From Ptychodera flava (taxonomy: Eukaryota; Hemichordata; Enteropneusta; Ptychoderidae): DNA of 64,000 nucleotides. How positions within the stretch are numbered: the first letter of the stretch is position 1; every line of letters begins with the position of its first letter. The DNA lies in assembly GCF_041260155.1 (NCBI RefSeq), contig NC_091934.1, positions 41,308,694 through 41,372,693 on the forward strand. Reading direction: 5' to 3'. Below are positions 34,344-45,386 of this stretch, piece after piece. The notes under the pieces were generated by a model, which saw nothing but the letters and a program-made list of their open reading frames with translations, had not been told where the DNA came from and did not search any database. A program made the translations under genes and the position numbers.

Positions 34344-34399
34344 TTTTCAATCGGATTCGAACCCACAACATACGGCATCAGTCGCCTAGCTGAGAGGCC
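34344..34399 (-). mobile_element. SINE B-box relic inside the retroelement fossil
   Basis: Read on the - strand, GGGTTCGAATCCGATTGAAA is preceded by a degraded CTCAGCTAGGCGACTG, matching the SINE core at 7885-7940 and 41916-41992. Confidence 0.45.
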
Positions 34400-35682
34400 A
34401 CTATGAATGGCCATCGCAATCCCCTCGTGTCAGAATACGGCCATCCTCACCCACCTCAAGAATGTTCTCAAGGGGATCCATCGTGTACAAGGCTCAAGCG
34501 CAAAACCACGCCTCCCCATTACAGCCGACATTCTCCGGCGCATGTGCAACATCCTCAACGAAGGAGTATTCGGCCCATACGTAGACCTTCTGTTGCAATC
34601 GGCATTCCTCCTTGCCTTCTTCGGGTTTCTACGCTGTAGCGAGTTCACATCCACCACCCATAAGTTTAACCCCCAGCGTAACCTCTGCTTTGGGGACGTT
34701 ACAACCACTGCATCCAAACGGACGAGTCTCCTGTCTGTCAGTACGACTGAAGTCATCAAAACTGACCAATTTTGCCGCGGCTTCAACCTGCGCCTCTTCC
34801 CCACGGGTACCGCAATCTGTCCTGTACGGTGGCCCAAAACTACCAGTTCTCCGCACTTAAAGTCTGCGTCGCATTCAATTGTTTTTCTCTCACATAAGTC
34901 TCCGCATTCAAAGTCTGCGTCGCATTCAATTTTTTTTCTCTCACATATGTCTCCGCATCCGAAGTCTGCGTCGCATTCAATTTTTTTCATCTCACATAAT
35001 TTTATGTCTCCGCATTCAAAGTCTGCGTCGCATTCAATGTTTTTTCTCTAACATGTCTCCGCATTCAAAGTCTGCATCGCATTCAATTTTTTTCTCTCAC
35101 ATAATTTTATGTCTCCGCATTCAAAGTCTGCGTCGCATTAATTTTTTTCTCTCACATATGTCTCCGCATTTAAAGTCTGCGTCGCATTAAATTTTTATTC
35201 TCTCACATAATTTTATGTCTCCGCATTCAAAGTCTGCGTCGCATTCAATTTTTTTTCTCTGACATAATTTTATGTCTCCGCATTCAAAGTCTGCGTCGCA
35301 TTCAATGTTTTTTCTCTCACATATGTCTCCGCATTCAAAGTCTGCGTCGCATTCAATTTTTTTTCTCTCATATAATTTTATGTCTCCGCATTCAAAGTCT
35401 GCGTCGCATTCAATTTTTTTTCTCTCACATATGTCTCCACATTCTAAGTCTGCATCGCATTCAATTGTTTCTCTCTCACATATGTCTCCGCATTTAAAGT
35501 CTGCATCGCATTCAATTGTTTTTCTCTCACATATGTCTCCGCATTCAAAGTCTGCATCGCATTCAATTGTTTTTCTCTCACATATGTGTCCGCATTCAAA
35601 GTCTGCGTCGCATTCAATTGTTTTTCTCTCACATATGTCTCCGCATTCAAAGTCTGCGTCGCATTCAATTATTTCTCTCTTC

Positions 35683-36212
35683 GACGATGGGCGTCGCAGT
35701 CAGTGATTTTGTCACCAACACATGAGGGCGCTGGCAAGTTTTTTGAGCGTGACCCTCGCTCTATGACCCATGAATTGCATCCGGAAAAAGTATCACTCTT
35801 TCAGTGTTCGTGATCGCGTAAAGCTCATTGATTTCGAAGGTAAGTGACAAAGTTATTCATTGTATTGTAAGCTTATGGGGTTAATGATCTTGCCACCGTC
35901 TAGCCCTGGATGTATTGGCAGTTGTGGGACGGGCTGCCATTTTACATTTGGACGCTCATGTGGGACCCATACTCCATAGTATGCGTCCATACTGGTGAGC
36001 AGCGTACCCCCTTGGCTAGATCATTAACCCCATAAGCTTACAATACAATGAATATCTTTGTCACTTACCTTCAAAAATGAGCTTTTCGCGATCACGAACA
36101 CTAAAAGAGTGATACTTTTTCCGGATGCAATCATTGGTCATGGAGCGAGGGTCACGCTCACCAAAACTTGCCAGCGCCTTCATGTGTTGGTGACAAAATC
36201 ATTGACTGCGAC
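35683..36212. repeat. Palindrome A in the foldback element
   Basis: Arms of about 200 bp (35690-35895 and 36015-36212) share AGATCATTAACCCCATAAGC and CAACACATGA, with a loop of about 120 bp between. The arms are imperfect by a few percent. Confidence 0.8.
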
Positions 36213-36816
36213 GGCCATCCACAGGCGGCCCAATCACTATTAATAAAGCTTATTTTGAGTTTTTCTAAGTTTTCTCTGTCACTGTCAGTCCCTCTCCTTT
36301 TCTTCATGCTCTGACTGATCGTAGTAAATACAATAAATGACTATATAGCCTAATCTAGCCTCTTGACTCTTTATTTATTTTACACCCCATTACAAGGATG
36401 TTTATCTCTCATATACACATCTTCTAATTAATTAGTCAACACGACTAATTATGCTAATCCGTGGACTTATCAAGGTTGGTTAACATTGGAAAGATAGAGA
36501 TGTAAATGAAAAAGGAGCTTTAGTAACCTTTCCTATCTTTCGCGATGTTGACTAACCTATAAAATCCCTGATAACTCCACGGATTAACATAATTAGTCTT
36601 GTTGACTAATTAATTACAAGATTTGTGTATATGAGAGATAAACGTCCTTGTAATGGGGTGTAAAATAAAGAGTCAAGAGGCTAGGTTAGGCTATAAAGTA
36701 ATTTCTTTTTATTTACTACGATCAGTCAGAGCATGAAGAAACAAGAACTGATAGAGAAAACTGAGAAAAACTCAATAATAAGCTTATTGATAGTGTTTGG
36801 GCCGCCTGTGGCCCAT
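36213..36816. repeat. Palindrome B in the foldback element
   Basis: Arms of about 270 bp share CCACAGGCGGCCC, AATTAATTAGTCAAC and ATATGAGAGATAAAC, centred near 36515. It abuts palindrome A, so the two form side-by-side hairpins between the repeat arrays. Confidence 0.8.
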
Positions 36817-38028
36817 CTAGGAGAGAAACGATTGAATGCGACGCAGACTTTGAATGCAGAGACATATGTGAGAGAAAAAACGTTGAATGCGACGCAGACT
36901 TTGAATGCAGAGACATATGTAAGAGAAAAAAATTAAATGCGACGCAGACTTTGAATGCGGAGATATATGTGAGAGAAAAAACATTGAATGCGACGCAGAC
37001 TTTGAATGCGGAGACATAAAATTATGTGAGAGAAAAACAATTGAATGCGACGCAGACTTTGAATGCGGACACATATGTGAGAGAAAAACAATTGAATGCG
37101 ACGCAGACTTTGAATGCGGAGACATATGTGAGAGAAAAAACTTGAATGCGACGCAGACTTTGAATGCGGAGACATATGTGAGAGAAAAAAATTGAATGCG
37201 ACGCAGACTTTGAATGCGGAGACATAAAATTATGTGAGAGAGAAAAAATTGAATGCGGCGCAGACTTTGAATGCGGAGACATATGTGAGAGAAAAACAAT
37301 TGAATGCGACGCAGACTTTGAATGCGGAGACATATGTGAGAGAAAAAAGCTTGAATGCGACGCAGACTTTGAATGCAGAGACATATGTGAGAGAAAAAAC
37401 ATTGAATGCGACGCAGACTTTGAATGCGGAGACATAAAATATGTGAGAGAGAAAAAATTGAATGCGACGCAGACTTTAAATGCGGAGAACAGGTAGTTTT
37501 GGGCCACCGTAGTCCTGTTTCCGCACTACTCCGTTTCATGTCTGTCCGTCAAGCTATGTGTCCAAGTGCATCCGAACCCTTTTTCCTCCTGCCAGAAAGA
37601 ACACCTTTAGACCGCAACACGTTCACAACATTTCTGCGGACTGTTTTATCACTTATCGGCCTTCGACCGGATTTCTTCGCCGGCCATTTCTTCCGCATTG
37701 GAGCAGCCACTTCAGCCGCAGCATCACAAATTCCAGACCACCTGATCCAGACATTGGGCAGATGGTCCAGCAACTGCTATCGACTTTACATAAGAACATC
37801 AGAAACTTCCTTGCGTCATGCTTTTCAACGGCTAGCCTCCTAATTCTCATGGCGCCACCCTGTTTAATTCTGGACTCACTGGGTGCACACTCAAACATTT
37901 TTAACGGCTGCCTATTCGTCATTGCAAGTCAGCCTCATTCCATTGCATTATGACTCACACGTTACATGTCTCGTCGTGTTCCACGTCTGTGTTCTATCAC
38001 CTAACGTTCCTACATATATGTGTTTTTC

Positions 38029-38552
38029 CACCTGGGTTCGCACAGTTTACCTGTCCCCCAGGACCCCCTCCCCCAAGCCGTATCATCACCACGGTGATCC
38101 CTTGGGCGCGAGAACCTTGTCTTCGTTCAATGTTTCCACCCGGGCTCGTACAGTTTACCTGTCCCCGGGACCCCAAGCCGTATCACCACCGCGGTGATCC
38201 CTTGGGCGCGAGAACCTCGTCTTCGTTACATGTTTCCACCCAGGCTCGCACAGTTTACCTGTCCCCCGGGACCCCCTCCCCCAAGCCGTATCACCACCGC
38301 GGTGATCCCTTGGGCGCGAGAACCTCGTCTCCGTTCATCATGTTTCCACCCGGGCTCGCACAGTTTACCTGTCCCCCGGGACCCCCTCCCCTCAAGCCGT
38401 ATCACCACCACGGTGATCCCTTTGGGTGCGAGAACCTCGTCTCTGTTCATCATGTTTCCACCTGGGCTCGTACAGTTTACCTGTCCCCCAGGACCCCCTC
38501 CCCCAGGCCGTATCACCACCGGGTGTTCCCCTTGGTGCGGGAACCCTTTACT
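38029..38552. repeat. GC-rich tandem repeat, five units of about 100-115 bp
   Basis: Units share CGCACAGTTTACCTGTCCCC, CAAGCCGTATCACCACC and GTGATCCCTTGGGCGCGAGA. It lies between the recombinase end and the 3' direct repeats, and its composition is strongly unlike the surrounding AT-rich DNA. Confidence 0.9.
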
Positions 38553-38606
38553 AACATCATTCTCAATTTCTTCCCTCCTTTTGGGGGTCACTTCAGTCAT
38601 ACTTCC

Positions 38607-38887
38607 TTCGTTTGGGCTTTGGATTCCATCCTGACCCCCATTTCTCGGGAATTCCACTCCTTTCCCATATTGCGGCCTCTCAGGATGGATTCATCATCAA
38701 GGTCATTCAGACCTTGACCCCAAGGGACCTCAAGAGATCTGCGAGAGCACTAGTTCTATGCCCTTTACTGCTTTACATTTGCCGTTTCATTTTGTGCTTT
38801 ATTCTATACTTTGTTGGCGTTACGTTCTCCTTTTTGCAATAAACCCTCCTGTCTTTCCTCAACTTAGCGGTGGTGTGTTCACAAAGT
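38607..38887 (+). repeat. Direct repeat B1 of the Ngaro-like fossil
   Basis: It starts GGGCTTTGGATTCCATCCTG and ends TTAGCGGTGGTGTGTTCACA. It contains CAATAAACC, a likely polyadenylation signal. Compared with the second copy it lacks an internal block of about 120 bp. Confidence 0.75.
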
Positions 38888-39185
38888 GGAATCTGTGTTT
38901 TATCACAGTGTTTTTTGTGATTACACCTAGCTATTTGCCTTCCTTACATCTTCACTGTCGTCCCCTTAGCCAATCGGCTCTTCTACCCATGACTGTTATC
39001 AATCCTCCTTCCCAGCCAATCAGCCACGTTTGCACACGACACTTCATAATCAAGCCTTTGTCTCATCGCTCCCATTCATTCATTCATTCATTCATTCAGC
39101 CGCTGAGTTCATGCCATACCAGCTCAGCCTATCCCACCACCATCCCCTGTCTCCTCCTCTCTTTTTCCCTTTCTTTCAAGTGTCC

Positions 39186-39580
39186 GGGCTTTGGATTCCA
39201 TCCTGACCCTTATTTCTCGGAATTCTACTCCTTTCCCACATTGCGGCCTCTCAGGATGGATTCATCATCAAGGTCATTCAGACCTTGACCCCAAGGTCAC
39301 CAATGACCGTTGCCCTGTTGCTTGACTGAAGGGGCCCTCTCCCATATTCTTCCTCATATTTTATTGTAGGTTAGTTTGCTACTTCTATTTTGACTGTTTT
39401 GTATTGTAAGTTTTGATAGTACTTAGTTTGAGATCTGCGAGGGCACTAGTTCTATGCCCTTTACTGCTTTATATTGCCGTTTCATTTTGTGCTTTATTCT
39501 ATACTTTGTTGGCGTTACATTCTCCTTTTTGCAATAAACCCTCCTGTCTTTCCTCAACTTAGCGGTGGTGTGTTCACAAA
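39186..39580 (+). repeat. Direct repeat B2 of the Ngaro-like fossil
   Basis: Same start and end as the repeat at 38607 and the same CAATAAACC, but with about 120 extra bases in the middle. The spacer 38888-39185 would be A2 in the split-repeat model; it includes a (CATT)n run at 39072-39098. Confidence 0.75.
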
Positions 39581-40639
39581 TCAATACAAATAACATTGCC
39601 AATCTTAACCCTGGCGAGACACAAAGGGCTGAGCCCTATATAATATTACACTAATAAAAATAATAAATAACCTGCTAAAACTTTGGTAATCGCGTCTGCA
39701 AAACTGACAGCCGCTTGGGCATACATTTTGATTCATCAATTTACATCCCTGTAACCTAGAGCAAGGTCTATGTTTTGCAAGTGTTCATGGAATCGAGGAT
39801 CGATATTGAAACTAGTGTACTATTCATTTATCTAATTTTTTTTGGTTCGAAGTATTATTTATAAAAAAGACAGAAAATGTATATCATGGAAAACGCGCAA
39901 TACCAAAAAAGTTGGTGAAAACCGTCGCCTGTGGCAGAGAGTAGCGTGGCTACTGCTGAGACTCCCCAGCTAGGTTATAATTTTCCATGGCGCTACAATC
40001 TCTGTACGGAGATTGAAGACTAGCCTGAAATTCTAATAAAGAACTAGAGCAAACCAATACGACTAGCACCCAGTTCATTGAAAAGTTTTCGAAGGGGGAT
40101 AAGATAATAAGTAATGTTAGCCAGTCAAATTTTTGTAGTTATAATTCAAATACCCAAGGAAAGACAGGACACAAAATGACAACATAAGATCATGTTTTAC
40201 TCTCTACAGTATTTATTCCCCTTCAAGTCTCTCCGGCATGGGCATATCAGTTTACTCAGTGGAGGAGCTGCCTGCTGAGTTTGATTCCTTATCAGTCTTC
40301 AGACAATAAAACAGCCTTAGGTAATTTGGTGTGCCAATTACTCTGACGTCTGCTGTAGTTGCATATTGTCTCAGAATTTCAGTTTGCATCAACTGGGCTG
40401 AATCAACATAAAGTGGTCATGGGTGTAACAAGTTGTGATGTGCATTTAAGGTGGAGCTGCATGTTGCCAAAACAGTTTTTTCAAAGCAGTATTTTTCATC
40501 AAAGACGACAAGAAAACCCCTTCGACTCTATATTTTCAGAAAGAGAGACTCTGAAGTTTAGTATGGTAGCATTAGTTTACTGTAAGGATGAAGTTGGTGT
40601 ATATTTGGGACAAAAAACCTCAATTTTGCGAGATTATTA
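39581..40639. other. No feature recognised
   Basis: AT-rich flank. A short inverted pair around 39990-40025 (AATCTCTGTACGGAGATT) is seen; nothing coding. Confidence 0.4.
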
Positions 40640-40950
40640 GTTTCTCAGACGCTTGGCCCCTGTTCATTACAACATCCGGGAATCTCAGCTGGAGTCTGCT
40701 GCCGTTTACTTACTGCCGTTTGCAGTTTAACCTCTACCGGACATCAGTCAGACGTTGCTTACTTTTAGCATAAATCATATAGGCTGACATCACAGAATGT
40801 TCAACCAATGAGCGCTTGGCAACCTCTACCTGATGACCCTAACAGAGGTCAAACTTCAGCTATATGGTTTATGATACTAAGTCAACGGCAGCAGACTCCA
40901 GCTTAGATTCCCGGATGTTGCCATAAACAGAGGCCAAGAGTCTGAGAAAC
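40640..40950. repeat. Palindromic MITE, 311 bp
   Basis: Arms of about 68 bp start GTTTCTCAGAC.CTTGGCC and share ACATCCGGGAATCT and GCTGGAGTCTGCTGCCGTT. The internal sequence is about 175 bp without coding potential. No certain target duplication is visible. Confidence 0.75.
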
Positions 40951-41915
40951 TGCGTTTCCAGAGTTTGCACAACATTTTAATAGCGATAGCTTCACAAGGC
41001 GACAATTGAAATGAAAAAAAAAATGATATTAAGAGTGTCCAAGAGTGTCCCATTTTGAATTTTTAAACAATATGCTAGACTATAAATGTCCAAGATCTCT
41101 CTCTGCATGGGCTTTATCTGCTGTCAACGAATGATTAATGGTGTGAAGGTCGCCTCCTGTTTCTGGGTACAATCAAAATTCTACTCTTATTCTACTCTTA
41201 ATCTTTCTTCTTCTAGGTTGCTGTGTTTCCAAATACGTAAAATGCCCTCTCATTTTGTGTATTTTTTCAAAGTTTATATATCCTGCTTCAAGAGTGTCCA
41301 TGCCATGGGCGAAACGTTTTAGGCGAGGTATGAGCTTCGATACATTGTTTAACTTGAATAAAGATGTTTTCTTATCATGCCGATTGTTATTCTTACCTAA
41401 GTTTTTAATGATTTTCTGGGCGGACAAGGTCAGTGGTAGCAACTTAAAGACTATTCGGAGACTCTTCCTCTATTGTTTTAAGTTTGGTTCCGTTGTCTTT
41501 GTTGAGACCATGGCGCTGTCGTTATATCAATGTTAGGTTTATTTTTGACGAGGCATAAAATATCCTATGCGTATGGATTCGGCCAACGGAGAATATAAAT
41601 CGGGAGGAGAGACTAAAACAGCGAACGGTTCCGGCATAGGCCATCGTCAGCCGCGTTGCTAAAGAAGGGCTATATAAAAATATTAGTTCCCTTGAACTTG
41701 TGCAGCTTTTAAGCTTTTTTTGTGTTTTACTCAATTTTATTCCCAAACACAGCCGTGGTGTAGTTCATGTATTTTCGGTTGTGCTGTTCTGTATGTTTCA
41801 AGAACACATGAATCGTATATGCATTTAAATGAAAACTTGTAATTTGAGATAATAATATTAGTGGTATAATTCAGACAAGTTACTGAGTACGCTATACACA
41901 GTCCAGTTGATGCTT
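40951..41915. other. No gene recognised
   Basis: Several short frames overlap on both strands between 41086 and 41746. None shows a family signature or a consistent exon structure. Confidence 0.4.
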
Positions 41916-41992
41916 GATCGGATTATAACCAACGACATACAGTACCAAATCACCTAGCGAAGACATCACTGTCAAAACCGCTCGGCCTGATC
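41916..41992 (-). mobile_element. tRNA-derived SINE fragment
   Basis: On the - strand it reads GGCCGAGCGGTTTTGACAGT, then TCGCTAGGTGATTTGGT and GGTTATAATCCGATC. The A-box is intact, the B-box is altered, and the core matches the SINE at 7854-7950. Confidence 0.6.
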
Positions 41993-43817
41993 AGCATCAT
42001 AATAAAGATTGGTTCAATAACCAATTTACGCTGTCAACAATTTTTCTTACTGCGAACTCCCACCCCGCATGCTGTAGCGTTCAGGAAGCACTCCAATGAA
42101 CGTACTGTCTATCAAACATATCAAACAAACTTTATCAAAGAAATAACTACATCACAAGAATGGGCGTATGGCAGCCTTTGGGGCAATATGCCCACCAGCT
42201 GAACGAGCAACCCAAGGCAAGGAAGAAAAATTGTCTGAATTTCAATTCGTTTCCAAATAGAGTGGTATTTGTGTTGCTTTAATACACCACCGTAAGGACG
42301 CGTTGACCGAACAGCAAAGCTAACAAAACCTGAGTCAATCTTGTTGTTTGATTTTGGCCAGTATCCAAAAAGCACCAGCTATAATGAGCCACGATAAGCC
42401 CCATGACACAAGCTGGTACTAGTCAAATGCTTATAAAGAGAAAGTGTAAGAAGAAGCATTCTCATTTTCCTCGACAAGGAAATTTTATTGTGCTGACCGA
42501 TTCGAAGTCAATGTCGCTCGGTACTTGGAGGGACAGAGTCGAAATTAGCTGAATGATGAATGTTATTATGGAGAAGTCCCTGGACAGGGCGACAGTATGG
42601 ATTATATACTCGAGAGCGAATGACGTCAAGGAAAAAAAAAAGAATAATTAAATAGCAAAGTTCAGAAAAATGTTACTTTAATCACGCGACGTTCAAAGCA
42701 AATATGACCACTGCACCATGTTTCGTTCCACAAAACTGACACTGTTAACCATTGCGATACACGGTTGGTTAAGATAATGGCAGTTGCGCTTTGGCGAGTG
42801 ATGTTTAGGTCTTCTAGCCAAATTGCACGGCTGTAAGAATTTGAACTCAGAGAAGCACCACCTTTCAACAGCGCTCTATGCCTCGCTCTCCGTGCGTTTT
42901 ATCATATATGCTCTGATCAGTGGCAAGGATCTGCCTGAAATAGATAAAGAACAAGTTTGATTAATTATGCGTTGTAACACGAGGGGGCGTAACCTCCACG
43001 TGTTACAAATTAACGCATAATCGACCAAATGAGTTTATCATCTCACTTATCACACGACTGTGTGGCCATGGTCACACCATCACATAATCCGTTGAAACAA
43101 CGCAAACAAGATTAATGTTTTTACTACCAATATCAGATAACTACCTGGCTTTTTGTCTTCATAAGCTTCCTTCAACGGCATGCTAAACGCTCTTGAATAC
43201 CCATTACCCGGTTACAGGGCTTTAGCGCCTATTGGTGTACAAGCAGTGCAAAATTGCAAGTAATTATTTATAAGACGTTAACTTTGCCATATCTCCACAA
43301 CAGTATCAGCAGCGCCATTTTATTCAGAAAAAAAGCGAAAATGCCCTTAATACCAAATAACGTCCTCCATTGCACTTGAACCATTGTTGTTGTTGTTGTC
43401 GTCGTTAATAACTTCTTCAAGTCCCTTCTCTGTTCTAAAGGAACATCTCGCTGTTTTAGCCGGAGTCTCGTCGTTCTCTGACCACCCGCCATTGTTTCAG
43501 AGTTGCAGACTACACTAAACGTTCAGTCACGTTACGGGTCACCTTTTACAAAGACTACTTCTCTAGGGAAATATTCTTCAAGGTAGTGTGCACCTTGAAA
43601 GAGAGTGAATTCTACTAAAAATTTATTTAACGAATCTTTGATGCTGGCATCCCTATGTTATCATCATGGATAAAAATATGATTTTCGATATGATTTTAAG
43701 ACGGTTAAAACTTTTCTTACAACAAGAGCTTTAAAATAACTTCACACAAGAGGTAGATTAGAAAAGAATTGTAAAAGTTTGAGAGTCCTAATATCTGTCC
43801 CCGAGGTTTCGTCTACT
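41993..43817. other. No gene recognised; short inverted repeat at 42959-43022
   Basis: GATTAATTATGCGTTGTAAC and a near complement form a hairpin of about 64 bp at 42959-43022. At 43270-43495 (- strand) an ATGGCGGGTGG start opens about 74 codons, and another frame of the same stretch is also open. It could be a first exon but has no partner exons. Confidence 0.35.
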
Positions 43818-43934
43818 TTAAAGCGCAGTGGTCGTCGCGCTGCGCATGCGCGATTTTTTTGTTGATAAACATAAATGTTTGTAAACATGAGTCTTCTCAA
43901 CTTCAATCGGAGTGAGATGGGAGCGGTCCCTTAC

Positions 43935-44072
43935 TTTGTTAACGCCTTTGTAAGACTCAACATCATGTAGTAGTACAATATTAAGATCGGAAACGAACTT
44001 CAGTGGTGTATTTCTATCTATAAACTCATGTAAGGCTACGAACATTGAGACACTGCACATTATGTCGCTGAC
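43935..44072 (-). CDS. Exon-like segment inside the TTAA element
   Basis: A - strand stretch of exactly 46 codons lies between an ACTCAG acceptor and a GTAAGG donor, with phase 0 at both ends. It reads VSDIMCSVSMFVALHEFIDR and continues to YKGVNK. I do not recognise the family. Further open stretches on this strand at 44310-44498 (hydrophobic, possible membrane helix) and 44898-45108 could be partner exons. A + strand alternative with a GTAAGTG donor at 45073 also exists, so the coding strand is uncertain. Confidence 0.3.
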
Positions 44073-44188
44073 CTGAGTTTACTGCATGCAGTCACAGTGA
44101 ACAAATGGGTTTGATCCGCTACGGTAACGCTGGTTGTACAAAATGATATGTACAGCACAGTAAAAATGCATCACTAAAATGATTAACA

Positions 44189-44318
<130 letters not shown>

Positions 44319-45386
44319 ATGCCTAACACAAACATTACACTCAAGACCATGATCGGCAAGCCAGAGCAGGACACGGGAGATTCTGTTGCTTCGATAAGGG
44401 AGAAGGTCACCGCGTTGACGCGCACGGATATAAGAGAATCCGGTCCCAAAACCAGCTGCACAACGTACCGGCACCCGACGACTTGGTCCACGCCCCACTG
44501 TTGATTACCATTTCTTACTTCTTCTAGTAATACGTGGCAAGAAATAGTCAAATGACAGGACACAATAGACAAAACGAGCGGGTTTTCGCAGCATATGGCA
44601 GGAAAATTGCATGGCCACACATAGGGACGTATTGAGAGATTCTGTGCACGGTCATGGCAGAGATCCAACGGCTAGCTAGTGTAGGCCTACCGGTGCTACG
44701 CAAACTTCGTTGTTGTACCTGCTGATTGCCGGGTAGGTATGAATCCTCTTTCAATTGAGATAACTCCCACATAACAGAAGACCTATGAAAGGTCCTTCGC
44801 TTGACTTGATACCTGTACTCGGAATTCTCGTTTGTACGCCTAACGGGCTAAACTTCGTAGTGGAGTTGGATTCTCAATAGCCGAGTGTAGCGCGCCATTT
44901 ACCCGCTACTCTTGACACCGACGTTCATGCAGACCTGTAGATTTCTGTAGCGTGCGTTTTTGTCAATTGTACTCCTGTTTGGCCTCTTGAAATGAAAGTT
45001 CTCGTCCTTGCTAGCGATGTCGTAGACCAGAGCCCGGTCATTGATAGTCTGTTGGCATATACACGTGTACGGGTAAGTGTTTAGCTCCATGGCTCGAGCG
45101 AGCCCCATTCAACTGATTCAAGAAAATCATGATCAAATGTGATCTCAATCAAGCGTGTAATTACTGTTCAATATTCAGCAGATATTTAACTTTGATTGAC
45201 CTTAAGCTTTTATTGGGTGTTAGATTTGATAAGTTGGTATGCTTGTGACAATTCAGCTGCCATATCAGCGGCAATATCGCAAACATAATAATCAACCCGA
45301 AACCTCATACAGCATTCTCGGATATGTTGTCAACAAGGGGGGACCCCCTCAGGAGCATGCGCAGCGCGACGACCACTGCGCTTTAA

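Larger units (their letters stand above)
34826..37510. mobile_element. Foldback transposon with tandem-repeat arms
   Basis: The ends are inverted copies starting ACGGTGGCCCAAAACTACC. GTCCTGT lies on both sides (34819-34825 and 37512-37518), giving a 7- or 8-bp target duplication. Each arm is a tandem array of about 51-bp units (core GCATTCAAAGTCTGCGTCGC), about 16 in the left arm and 13 inverted in the right. Some units carry an extra TAATTTTATG-like spacer. The middle is two palindromes. The unit length is a multiple of three, so long spurious frames run through both arms. No transposase is seen. The design recalls sea-urchin TU and Drosophila FB elements. Confidence 0.85.
33640..39580 (+). 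mobile_element. Fossil Ngaro/DIRS-like tyrosine-recombinase retroelement
   Basis: Parts in order: an RNase H-like domain (33640-34010) with TDASG, an HCDNSAT block and the family ending HIPGKLN.IADSLSRFQ; the N-terminal and first catalytic parts of a tyrosine recombinase (about 34085-34825); the recombinase C-terminal part with the HFFRIGAAT and LGRW signatures (37520-37843); a GC-rich tandem array; and 3' direct repeats. The repeats at 38607-38887 and 39186-39580 around a spacer fit the B1-A2-B2 layout known for Ngaro. The reverse transcriptase and 5' A1 repeat are not found. The element is broken, with several breaks, and is interrupted by a foldback element and a SINE-like scrap. Its age is unknown, but it is older than those insertions. 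Confidence 0.75.

Noticed and set aside
34849-35690. Regularly spaced repeats that could suggest a CRISPR-like array
   Set aside because: The spacers are themselves repeated, the array is mirrored at 36830-37490 as transposon arms, and the context is eukaryotic.
34879-37539. Long repetitive ORFs with a KSASHSI or LNATQTLNAETYVREK period
   Set aside because: The 51-bp repeat unit is divisible by three and lacks stops, so frames stay open on both strands. No real protein is indicated.
38226-38657. Proline- and glycine-rich ORFs on both strands around 38.0-38.7 kb
   Set aside because: They are translations of the GC-rich tandem array and have no independent support.
41522-41746. - strand ORF with AYAGTVRCF and SVGRI, considered as a retroelement end
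   Set aside because: Too short and too weak to assign; no neighbouring element parts were found.
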